A stretch of DNA of 22,422 nucleotides from GCA-2733415 sp049614485 (lineage in GTDB: Bacteria > Bacteroidota > Bacteroidia > Flavobacteriales > Flavobacteriaceae), in contig JBMZDR010000027.1 of the NCBI GenBank assembly GCA_049614485.1, forward strand, positions 1 through 22,422, given 5' to 3'. Positions 8,525-15,285 of the stretch are shown in pieces. The first letter of the stretch is position 1; each line of letters starts with the position of its first letter. The translations under genes were made by a program, and so were the position numbers. The notes under the pieces were generated by a model, which saw only the letters and a program-made list of their open reading frames with translations, did not search any database and had not been told where the DNA came from.

Positions 8525-9091
8525 TTAATGTTTTTTAAAATAGCTCGTAATTTTAGCGCTTTTAGGTTTAGTTATTGAATAAAAACAATCAATTAATTGT
8601 CCTTTTTCATCTATTAAATACTTTTGAAAGTTCCACTTTACCGATGAACTTTTTACACCATTCAACTCTTTTTGAGTCAACCAAGCATATAATGGGTGTT
8701 GTTTTTCTCCTATAACATCTATTTTTTGTGTCATTATAAAAGTTACACCATAATTTCGTTTACAAAACGATTGAATTGTTGCAGCACTACCTGGTTCTTG
8801 TCCTCCAAACTGATTACACGGCACACCAATTACCATAAGTTGATCCTTATACAAATCATATAATTCTTGTAAAGCTTCATACTGTCCAGTAAAACCACAT
8901 TCTGATGCGGTATTAACAATTAATAGTTTTTTCCCTTTATATATAGCTAAATCTATAGGTTCCCCTTCCAAGTTATTTATTGGTATTTGATATAAGGTTT
9001 TTATTGCTTGCATGGTTTGAACTGTATTACTATTAAATGATAATATATAGAATATTAAAAATGGAAATGCATATAGTACTAATTTATTCAT
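8525..9091 (-). CDS. Glutathione peroxidase family protein (thioredoxin-type)
   Basis: A 188-residue thiol peroxidase. Residues 1-19 form a hydrophobic leader, so the enzyme is probably exported or membrane-anchored. Peroxidatic Cys65 lies in NTASECGFTGQ, a cysteine rather than selenocysteine form. Gln99 (FGGQEPG), Trp153 and Asn154 (VKWNF) complete the catalytic tetrad. Cys110 (IQSFCKRNYGV) is at the place of the resolving cysteine of plant-type enzymes, which points to thioredoxin rather than glutathione as reductant. The gene is divergent from the TetR operon, with 124 bases between starts. A TAAATTTG -7 box and an operator-like half-site precede it, so it may share that regulator. Confidence 0.88.
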   Translation of the reverse strand: MNKLVLYAFPFLIFYILSFNSNTVQTMQAIKTLYQIPINNLEGEPIDLAIYKGKKLLIVNTASECGFTGQYEALQELYDLYKDQLMVIGVPCNQFGGQEPGSAATIQSFCKRNYGVTFIMTQKIDVIGEKQHPLYAWLTQKELNGVKSSSVKWNFQKYLIDEKGQLIDCFYSITKPKSAKITSYFKKH

Positions 9092-9112
9092 CTGCTATTT
9101 TGTATTAGTAAT

Positions 9113-9120
9113 CAAATTTA
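9113..9120 (-). promoter_or_regulatory. -7 box of the peroxidase gene
   Basis: Read on the minus strand this is TAAATTTG, a full match to TAnnTTTG, 21 bases before the peroxidase start. No good TTG is seen at -33; that position is occupied by a TetR-operator-like half-site (see 9133-9146). Confidence 0.5.
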
Positions 9121-9132
9121 TAAAATCATATG

Positions 9133-9146
9133 CATTTATGTTCATT
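9133..9146. promoter_or_regulatory. Possible second TetR operator (degenerate)
   Basis: CATTTATGTTCATT matches the reverse complement of the inverted repeat at 9170-9183 at 11 of 14 positions. One half-site (GTTCATT) is intact. It would cover the -33 region of the divergent peroxidase promoter. This is a by-eye match in AT-rich DNA, so it may be chance. Confidence 0.3.
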
Positions 9147-9169
9147 TTATAATGTTTTGTTAAAAAAAG

Positions 9170-9183
9170 AATGAACATTCATT
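9170..9183. promoter_or_regulatory. Probable operator of the TetR regulator
   Basis: AATGAACATTCATT is an inverted repeat: AATGAA and TTCATT are exact reverse complements around a CA centre. It lies seven bases upstream of the -7 box of the TetR gene, between the expected -33 and -7 elements, the usual place for a self-repressing TetR dimer to block polymerase. Confidence 0.6.
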
Positions 9184-9190
9184 TTTTTTA

Positions 9191-9198
9191 TACATTTG
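9191..9198 (+). promoter_or_regulatory. -7 box of the TetR/nitroreductase/dehydrogenase operon
   Basis: TACATTTG is a full TAnnTTTG match, 17 bases before the TetR ATG. No clear TTG is present at -33. The inverted repeat at 9170-9183 occupies the spacer. Confidence 0.55.
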
Positions 9199-9215
9199 TA
9201 CTATAAAAATAAAAC

Positions 9216-9812
9216 ATGGCAAAACTTCAAAAAAGTATCGATAAGCGAAATGCCTTAGTAAGGGCTACCGTACAGCTTGTAAACAATAGAGGGTTTCATG
9301 CAACATCAATGAGTAAAATTGCAAAAATAGCTGGTGTTTCGCCAGCTACAATATACCTCTACTTTGAAAATAAACAAGATTTAGTAAACAAGGTATATAT
9401 TGAAATAAAAAAGACGTTTACTAACTACGCCTTTAAAAACTATGATGAAACATATCCTGTAGAAAAGAGTTTTAAAATAGTTTGGAAAGCGATAGCTGAT
9501 TTTAAATTAAACGAAGTACAAGAAGCCTTATTTTTATCGCAATGTGATAGTGCTCCAATGATAGATGAAGAAAGTAGACAAGAAGGATTGAAACACTTAC
9601 AGCCGCTACTTAATCTTTGGGAACAGGGTCAAGAAGAGGGTTTAATAAAAAAAATGTCTCCTTATTTATTATACGCCTATACTATTGCGCCATTGTCATT
9701 TTTAATGACCATGCAAGAACGTAAAGCATTTGAATTAAATAACACACATTTGGAAGATGCCTATCAGGCTGCATGGAATAGTATAAAAGAAGAAAAAAAC
9801 ACAAATACCTAA
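9216..9812 (+). CDS. TetR/AcrR-family transcriptional regulator
   Basis: A 198-residue regulator. Residues 10-55 form the TetR DNA-binding domain: a first helix, then the helix-turn-helix TSMSKIAKIAGVSPATIYLYF with the typical Tyr-Leu-Tyr-Phe end, then a helix beginning ENKQDLV. Residues 80-198 form the all-helical ligand/dimer domain, which I cannot assign to a ligand class. There is a single cysteine, Cys110 (FLSQCDSAP), in the ligand domain. It is the first gene of an operon with a nitroreductase (30 bases downstream) and an alcohol dehydrogenase, and it has an inverted repeat in its own promoter. I infer an autorepressor that releases on an electrophile, quinone or aldehyde signal. The effector is unknown. 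Confidence 0.88.
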   Translation: MAKLQKSIDKRNALVRATVQLVNNRGFHATSMSKIAKIAGVSPATIYLYFENKQDLVNKVYIEIKKTFTNYAFKNYDETYPVEKSFKIVWKAIADFKLNEVQEALFLSQCDSAPMIDEESRQEGLKHLQPLLNLWEQGQEEGLIKKMSPYLLYAYTIAPLSFLMTMQERKAFELNNTHLEDAYQAAWNSIKEEKNTNT

Positions 9813-9842
9813 AAAAAAAATAATAGCTTAAAATAGAATCCT

Positions 9843-10475
9843 ATGGAATTATTAGATAAATTAAACTGGAGATATGCTGCAAAAGCAATGAATGGAAAAA
9901 CTGTTCCTCAAGAAAAAATTGACAATATCATTGAGGCTGCAAGATTAGCACCGACCTCTAGCGGGTTACAGCCATTTGAAATTATAGTGATTACAAATAA
10001 AGAACTAAAAGAAAAAATCAAAGCAGTTGCTTGGAACCAATCAGTAATAACTGATTGCTCTCACCTACTCGTATTTGCAGCGTGGGATACATATACCGAA
10101 GAACGTATAAATAAAATGTTCGATTTAACCAATGAAATTAGAGGTTTTAAAAATGAAGGATGGGAAAATTACAGACAAATGTTATTAAGTGAATACCCAC
10201 AAAAACCTGCTGAAGAGAACTTTAATCATGCCGCAAAACAAGCATATATTGCATTCTCACAATCTATAATAGCTGCTGCATATGAAAATGTAGATGCTAC
10301 TCCTTTAGAAGGTTTTGACCCTGTAGCTTTAGATGAAATACTTGGTTTAAAAGCAAAAGGATTAAGAAGTACTGTGTTATTACCTATTGGATATAGAGAT
10401 ACTGACAATGATTGGTTAGTAAATTTGGTAAAAGTTAGAAAAAGTACTGAAGACTTAGTAACAGTAATAGAATAA
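9843..10475 (+). CDS. NAD(P)H-dependent nitroreductase family oxidoreductase
   Basis: A 210-residue FMN-dependent oxidoreductase of the NfsB type, which reduces quinones and nitro-aromatics in the cytoplasm. Visible flavin-site elements are Arg10 with Trp9 and Tyr11 near the N-terminus, LAPTSSGLQPFEIIVI at 35-50 with the Ser-Ser-Gly-Leu-Gln-Pro phosphate/isoalloxazine motif, Gly-rich LLPIGYRD in the C-terminal part, and a terminal KVRK equivalent to the Lys-Ser-Arg of NfsB. Length matches the family (about 217). It lies between the TetR gene and an alcohol dehydrogenase, with spacings of 30 and 23 bases, so it is very likely co-transcribed. The physiological substrate is not known. Confidence 0.87.
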   Translation: MELLDKLNWRYAAKAMNGKTVPQEKIDNIIEAARLAPTSSGLQPFEIIVITNKELKEKIKAVAWNQSVITDCSHLLVFAAWDTYTEERINKMFDLTNEIRGFKNEGWENYRQMLLSEYPQKPAEENFNHAAKQAYIAFSQSIIAAAYENVDATPLEGFDPVALDEILGLKAKGLRSTVLLPIGYRDTDNDWLVNLVKVRKSTEDLVTVIE

Positions 10476-10498
10476 CAAACCACATTAAAGAAAAAATC

Positions 10499-11659
10499 AT
10501 GACTAATTTTGAATTTAAAAACCCAACTAAAATAATATTTGGGAAAAATACAATAGAAAAATTAACTACCGAAATTCCTTCCGAAGCAAAGGTTTTACTT
10601 CTTTATGGTGGAGGGAGTATTAAAAAAAACGGAATCTATGAACAAGTTAAAACTGCATTAGCCAATTTTGAAGTTGTTGAATTTGGAGGAATCCCAGCTA
10701 ACCCAGAATACACTATTTTAATGCAAGCCTTAAAGGTTATTAAAACTGAGGGGATTACGTTTTTACTTGCTGTTGGAGGTGGTTCAGTTATTGATGGTAC
10801 AAAATTTCTATCCTCAGCAGCACTATTTGAAGGAGATACGCCTTGGGACATATTAGCTAACAGTATCCCCACTACTGTAGGAATGCCATTTGGAACGGTA
10901 TTAACTTTACCAGCCACAGGATCAGAAATGAATTCTGGTGCGGTAATTACACGCGAAGAAACAAAAGAAAAACGTGGAATGGGTGGTCCAGGGTTGTTTC
11001 CGAAGTTTTCAATATTAGATCCACAAGTTATTAAATCTATTCCTAAGCGTCAATTAGCAAACGGACTTACAGATGCTTTTATGCATGTTTTAGAACAATA
11101 TATGACTTACCCATCAGGAGGCTATTTACAAGATCGTTTTGCCGAAAGCATTTTACAAACACTAATTGAAATTGCCCCAAAAATATTAAACGACCCTACC
11201 GATTACACAGCGGCTTCTAACTTTATGTGGTCATGTACAATGGCGCTTAATGGGTTAATTCAAAAAGGGGTCCCTACTGATTGGGCTGTTCATGCTATTG
11301 GTCATGAACTAACAGCTTTATTCGGTATTGATCATGCACGCACATTAGCAATTATAGCTCCTAGTCATTACGCCTATAATTTTGAATCTAAAAAAGAAAA
11401 GTTGGCACAATATGCCGAACGCGTGTGGCAAATATCTGAAGGGACAGTAGATGAAAAAGCTAAATCTGGTATTGAAAAAACAAAAGCCTTTTTTAATGAT
11501 TTAGGAATTGCTACCAAACTTTCTGAATATACAGATACTTATAACGGTACTGCAGAGTTGATTTCAAAACGTTTTACAGAACGCGGTTGGTTAGGTTTAG
11601 GCGAACACAAAACATTAACTCCTAATGACGTTGAAAAAATTGTAGAAATGGCCTATTAA
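10499..11659 (+). CDS. Iron-containing alcohol dehydrogenase, YqhD-like
   Basis: A 386-residue group III alcohol dehydrogenase/aldehyde reductase, nearly the same length as E. coli YqhD (387). The N-terminal nucleotide-binding half shows LLYGGGSIKKNG at 35-44 and AVGGGSVIDGTKF at 91-103, followed by LPATGSEMNSGAV. The C-terminal metal site aligns with YqhD at a constant two-residue offset: Asp192, His196, His265 and His279. The GGGS loop at 37-40 is the YqhD type, which prefers NADPH. Placed after a TetR gene and a nitroreductase, it probably reduces toxic short-chain or peroxidation-derived aldehydes. A fermentative butanol dehydrogenase role is the main alternative. Confidence 0.88.
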   Translation: MTNFEFKNPTKIIFGKNTIEKLTTEIPSEAKVLLLYGGGSIKKNGIYEQVKTALANFEVVEFGGIPANPEYTILMQALKVIKTEGITFLLAVGGGSVIDGTKFLSSAALFEGDTPWDILANSIPTTVGMPFGTVLTLPATGSEMNSGAVITREETKEKRGMGGPGLFPKFSILDPQVIKSIPKRQLANGLTDAFMHVLEQYMTYPSGGYLQDRFAESILQTLIEIAPKILNDPTDYTAASNFMWSCTMALNGLIQKGVPTDWAVHAIGHELTALFGIDHARTLAIIAPSHYAYNFESKKEKLAQYAERVWQISEGTVDEKAKSGIEKTKAFFNDLGIATKLSEYTDTYNGTAELISKRFTERGWLGLGEHKTLTPNDVEKIVEMAY

Positions 11660-11675
11660 TACATAAACTAATGCC

Positions 11676-11714
11676 TATATAGTTAAAGGAGGACTCCCCT
11701 CCTTTAACTATATA
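11676..11714. terminator. Bidirectional terminator between convergent genes
   Basis: A 17-bp perfect stem (core AGTTAAAGGAGG with CCTCCTTTAACT) has a 5-base loop ACTCC. It starts 17 bases after the dehydrogenase stop and ends 14 bases before the stop of the minus-strand gene. AT-rich flanks suit termination on both strands. Confidence 0.85.
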
Positions 11715-11727
11715 CTATTTTATACTT

Positions 11728-12723
11728 TTAATTCCCTTTAATACGCTTCCACAACTTAAAAAGAAGTTGTTTGCCATCAGTCATCTCTTTGGGTACCTCT
11801 GAAACGGTTAAACCATTTTCTTCTTCAGAAAGAAGATAGCTAAATACAAATTGATCATCTGCCTCATTAACTCCAATTAGCCCAAAACGTAAATCATTAA
11901 AATAAAGCTGTCCACCAACTTCAGTTATTGTATACCATCCTTTAGAAATATGAATTAAACGCTCAAGTTTAGTGTTGGTTTTTAAATGCGTTACCAAATG
12001 ATGGTTTTTAGGATACGTTTTAAAATCGATAGGCTTGGTATCAAAAAACGAATAATCACCAATTAAATAAGAATCATTCAATTCAATATTAGCAGTCCAT
12101 AAAATAGTATTTAAAGGACTTGGTTTTGTTTCAATTTCTAAATAATTTATCTGTTGTTCTGCTAATGCAGTTTTAAAATGCTGGTAACTAATTCCTTTTA
12201 AACCTATAGTGATAAGCATATAACAACTGCTAATTAATAAGCCTAATTTATTAAGTTTTCTACGTTTATGAGATGCTTTAGGGAGAAACATCGCCCAAAT
12301 TAAAAACACCAGAAATGGTACCGTATACAAAGGGTCTATGACAAATATGTTTTTATAAGCCAATCGCAAATCTAATGGCCAAAATAACTGAGTGCCCCAA
12401 GACGTATGAGCATCTAATAATGGATGTGTGACTAAAGCCATAAAAAACAAGCAAGACCATTCTTTTTGCGTGGCGTTTGTGTCATATTTAGAAACTAACC
12501 AGCCTAATCCAAGTCCCATAAGTACAGAAAATACAATTGAATGTGTAAATCCGCGATGAATTTCTAATGCTGTTACCGTATCTACAAAATGAGAAGACAG
12601 TACATCTAAATCAGGAATAGTTCCTGCAATAGCACCATAAAACATTGCTTTATTACCTATCTTTTTCCCTAATACAGCTTCTCCAACTGCAGCCCCTAAA
12701 ACAATTTGTGTTAATGAATCCAT
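11728..12723 (-). CDS. YdjM-family membrane-bound metal-dependent hydrolase
   Basis: A 331-residue membrane protein of the YdjM/YbcI (LexA-regulated in E. coli) family. The N-terminal signature MDSLTQIVLGAAVGEAV is followed by conserved polar residues that could bind metal: Asp38 and Asp40 (IPDLD), His56 and His61 (HRGFTHS), and His100, Asp104 and His106 (VTHPLLDAHTSWG). Four to five hydrophobic segments lie before residue 180. The C-terminal 150 residues are soluble with no motif I recognise. No enzymatic activity has been firmly shown for this family. It is divergent from a drug-exporter gene and shares a 205-base intergenic region with it. I see no LexA-like box. Confidence 0.82.
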   Translation of the reverse strand: MDSLTQIVLGAAVGEAVLGKKIGNKAMFYGAIAGTIPDLDVLSSHFVDTVTALEIHRGFTHSIVFSVLMGLGLGWLVSKYDTNATQKEWSCLFFMALVTHPLLDAHTSWGTQLFWPLDLRLAYKNIFVIDPLYTVPFLVFLIWAMFLPKASHKRRKLNKLGLLISSCYMLITIGLKGISYQHFKTALAEQQINYLEIETKPSPLNTILWTANIELNDSYLIGDYSFFDTKPIDFKTYPKNHHLVTHLKTNTKLERLIHISKGWYTITEVGGQLYFNDLRFGLIGVNEADDQFVFSYLLSEEENGLTVSEVPKEMTDGKQLLFKLWKRIKGN

Positions 12724-12916
12724 ATTACTCTAATAGGTTTATTACATCAGTCTTTTTAATATATTAACGTCATAATCACTAATTTTTTAAGCAATATAAA
12801 ACCATTTCTTATAACTTTTATTATTAATGGAGATAACTATAAAAACTAGGCTAAAAAAGCTAATGTTATAGTTTTATTAAAGTTTATAGAACCTCTTTCA
12901 AATAGCTATTATAGCT

Positions 12917-12924
12917 TACATTTG
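12917..12924 (+). promoter_or_regulatory. -7 box directly before the drug-exporter start
   Basis: TACATTTG is a full TAnnTTTG match ending four bases before the ATG at 12929. Transcription would start at or next to the ATG, giving a leaderless mRNA. A TTTC lies 17 bases upstream of the box in place of the -33 TTTG. Confidence 0.55.
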
Positions 12925-12928
12925 CAAT

Positions 12929-14119
12929 ATGCAAAATAAAAAAACGTCTCAATTAGAATTTATAACATTAATGGCGTCATTAATGGCAATGGTAGCCCTT
13001 TCTATTGATGCATTGTTACCCTCACTTAATCAAATAGGAATTGATATTGGGTTTACAAAACCAAGTGATGGTCAACTTTTAATCACCATGATATTTTTAG
13101 GTTTAGGGATTGGGCAATTAATGTTTGGTCCTTTGTCGGACACCTATGGTCGTAAAAAAATTATATATATAGGTTTTATCATATTCTGTATAGCTAGCCT
13201 TGTATGTGTGTTTTCTCAATCACTTGAAATTATGGTTGTTGGACGAATTTTACAAGGTATTGGTTTATCAGCACCAAGAACCATAAGCACGTCAATGATA
13301 AGAGATTCTTATGAAGGTAATTATATGGCAAAAATAATGTCTTTCGTAACAGTTATTTTTATTATTGTACCAACTATTGCTCCCGCTTTAGGTAAATTTA
13401 TTGCTGATCATTATTCATGGCAAGCTATTTTTTATGTTCAATTAGTTTTTATTGTGATAATTTGGATTTGGTTGGCAGTTAGGCAACCAGAAACACTCCC
13501 TAAACATAAAAGAATTCCCTTTAGTTTAAACGTATTTATCAATGGAATTAAAGAAGTTTTTAGTTATAGACAAACTGTCTTTTGCACAGCTATTTCTGCT
13601 TTAATTACAGGTGCGTTTATGGTCTATTTAAGCGCAACGCAGCAAGTATTTCAATTGCAATATGGCTTAGTTGATGAATTCCCCTACATTTTTGCATCCT
13701 TAGCTTTAACAGTTGGAGGCGCTACTTTTTTTAACGGACAATTAGTTATGAAGTTAGGTATGGAACGTTTGTTAAAATGGGCTTTGATAGCGTTTTCTTG
13801 TATTGCTATTCTTTATGTAGCACTTTTTTACAATACGGTTAATCCGCCAATTGAAGTTGTTTTAATATTCTTTGGTTTACAATTTTGTTGTTTAGGCTTT
13901 ATATTCGGAAACTTACGAGCCATAATGATGCAACCTATTGGTCATGTAGCTGGTATTGGTGCTGCCATAACTGGATTCATAGCTACATTATTCTCTGTGC
14001 CCATTGGAACATTTATTGGGAGTTTTGTAACGACTACTGCCCTACCAATGTTTATTGGGTTTGCTACTTGTGGGAGTTTATCTGTGGTTCTTTTTTTACT
14101 TTTAAAACGCCTGAGATAA
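12929..14119 (+). CDS. Bcr/CflA-type multidrug efflux MFS transporter
   Basis: A 396-residue 12-helix inner-membrane proton antiporter for drug export. Features of the Bcr/CflA branch are an acidic residue in TM1 (LSIDALLPSLNQIG, Asp27), loop-2 motif A at 67-77 (GPLSDTYGRKK), Arg/Gly-rich motif B in TM4 (VVGRILQGIGLSAPR), and an antiporter motif C variant in TM5 (PTIAPALGKFI). Length matches the family. The start is favoured because the first helix begins near residue 10 and a -7 box sits immediately upstream. The stop codon directly touches the ATG of the pseudouridine synthase gene. Substrates cannot be predicted. Confidence 0.87.
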   Translation: MQNKKTSQLEFITLMASLMAMVALSIDALLPSLNQIGIDIGFTKPSDGQLLITMIFLGLGIGQLMFGPLSDTYGRKKIIYIGFIIFCIASLVCVFSQSLEIMVVGRILQGIGLSAPRTISTSMIRDSYEGNYMAKIMSFVTVIFIIVPTIAPALGKFIADHYSWQAIFYVQLVFIVIIWIWLAVRQPETLPKHKRIPFSLNVFINGIKEVFSYRQTVFCTAISALITGAFMVYLSATQQVFQLQYGLVDEFPYIFASLALTVGGATFFNGQLVMKLGMERLLKWALIAFSCIAILYVALFYNTVNPPIEVVLIFFGLQFCCLGFIFGNLRAIMMQPIGHVAGIGAAITGFIATLFSVPIGTFIGSFVTTTALPMFIGFATCGSLSVVLFLLLKRLR

Positions 14120-14809
14120 ATGTTAGAAATTAGTTTTGAAGATGACTATCTAATTGCCGTAAACAAACCGAATAATGTATTGGTTCATCACTCACATATG
14201 GCAAGAAATCAATCTGAAGATGCCTCGTTAGTTGAATTATTACAAAAACAATTCCAACAGAAGTTTTACCCAATTCACCGTCTGGACAGAAAAACATCAG
14301 GAATTATTTTATGTGCTAAAAATAAAGAGTACGTAGCTAAGTTTCAAGAACTATTTCTTAATAATCAAATTCAAAAAATATACTGGGGCTTAGTGCGCGG
14401 TCATATGCCCAAATACGGCAAGATAGATACTCCTGTTAAAGGTAGAGATGCAAATGTATATAAAGAGGCACTCACCTATTTTAAATGCTTTAAAACAGCT
14501 GAATCTGAAATTGCAGTACATCCTTACTCTAACTCAAGATACAGTTTGGTGGAATTAACACCTAAAACAGGACGTTTACACCAATTGCGTATTCATTTGA
14601 ATAAAATAAGTCACCCCTTGATTGGTGATCCAAAATATGGTGATAGGTTTCATAACAGAATGTTTAGCTCTGAATTTAAATGTGAACACTTATTTTTGCA
14701 TGCAAAAGAAATACACTTTAAACATCCTTACACATCAAAAAACCATAGCATTACCGCAGAGTTACCATGCCATTGGCAAAAAGTTAATCATTATCTAAAT
14801 TTTGTATAA
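14120..14809 (+). CDS. RluA-family RNA pseudouridine synthase
   Basis: A 229-residue enzyme that isomerises uridine to pseudouridine in rRNA or tRNA. The catalytic motif is HRLDRKTSGIILCAKN at 53-68 with Asp56. The later family motifs are YSLVELTPKTGRLHQLRIHL and GDPKYG. It has no N-terminal S4 domain and is short, resembling TruC (tRNA position 65) more than RluC/RluD, but the target site cannot be assigned from sequence. It begins on the base after the transporter stop (TAA then ATG), so its translation is probably coupled to that gene. It converges with a minus-strand gene whose stop is only four bases away, with no hairpin between. Confidence 0.88.
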   Translation: MLEISFEDDYLIAVNKPNNVLVHHSHMARNQSEDASLVELLQKQFQQKFYPIHRLDRKTSGIILCAKNKEYVAKFQELFLNNQIQKIYWGLVRGHMPKYGKIDTPVKGRDANVYKEALTYFKCFKTAESEIAVHPYSNSRYSLVELTPKTGRLHQLRIHLNKISHPLIGDPKYGDRFHNRMFSSEFKCEHLFLHAKEIHFKHPYTSKNHSITAELPCHWQKVNHYLNFV

Positions 14810-14813
14810 ACTA

Positions 14814-15224
14814 TTAATAAGGTACTATTTGATATACTTGGTTTAATAATATAAATCCTAACAAAAACAGAGCTGTATAATACAAAGGCAACCACCTTTG
14901 ATTTATTGCATCAACTAGTTTTAAGCTATTTTTAGGAAAGGCAAATAAATGTATTCCTTTTAATAAGGTTCCCCATCCTAACAATGTAATAATTAGCATC
15001 CAGTTTAAAGACCAAACATTATGTAGTAATACAGATACTAACCCCAAAGTTATAGACAATACAGCTGGTATAACTAAGTGTTTTTCATGTTCTAAAGCCA
15101 TGATTAACCGAGAAGCTCTTTTGGGATTAATTAAAAGTATCACACAAAATATAATAATAAACCATCCCCAAAATTCAGCTAAAAATAAGGTAGTATTTTC
15201 CATAATTAGTTGTTTAACAGTCAT
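14814..15224 (-). CDS. Small four-helix membrane protein, unknown function
   Basis: A 136-residue hydrophobic protein that I do not recognise. Four membrane segments are visible: one after FLAEFWGW near the N-terminus, one at HLVIPAVLSITLGLVSVLL, one around NWMLIITLLGWGTLLKG, and one at the C-terminus around YYTALFLLGFILL. Polar linkers between them include NPKRASRL and PKNSLKL. I take the ATG at 15224; an ATG at 15203 (MENTTLF) is an equally plausible start. A longer frame from a TTG at 15248 is rejected because it begins inside a terminator palindrome. It lies downstream of the E1 gene on the same strand but behind that terminator, so it probably has its own promoter, perhaps using the T-run followed by G at 15234-15241. 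Confidence 0.7.
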   Translation of the reverse strand: MTVKQLIMENTTLFLAEFWGWFIIIFCVILLINPKRASRLIMALEHEKHLVIPAVLSITLGLVSVLLHNVWSLNWMLIITLLGWGTLLKGIHLFAFPKNSLKLVDAINQRWLPLYYTALFLLGFILLNQVYQIVPY

Positions 15225-15231
15225 ATTAAGA

Positions 15232-15267
15232 TACAAAAAAAGCAGCAATATTGCTGCTTTTTTTGTA
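15232..15267. terminator. 36-bp perfect palindrome, terminator of the E1 gene
   Basis: Positions 15232-15249 are the exact reverse complement of 15250-15267. The GC-bearing centre AGCAGCAATATTGCTGCT is flanked by seven A's and seven T's. It begins 19 bases past the E1 stop on the minus strand and gives a hairpin followed by a T-run, so it should terminate E1 transcription. Confidence 0.85.
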
Positions 15268-15285
15268 ATCTATATAATTCATTAA

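Noticed and set aside
12724..12928. LexA-type box before the YdjM-family gene
   Set aside because: YdjM is LexA-regulated in E. coli, but no convincing palindromic SOS box is visible here.
13885..14133. Plus-strand frame overlapping the end of the drug exporter
   Set aside because: Trp/Tyr/Cys-rich product from the wrong frame of a clear transporter gene; no independent start signal.
15225..15248. N-terminal extension of the small membrane protein from a TTG
   Set aside because: The extension is encoded inside the terminator palindrome; ATGs at 15224 and 15203 are better starts.
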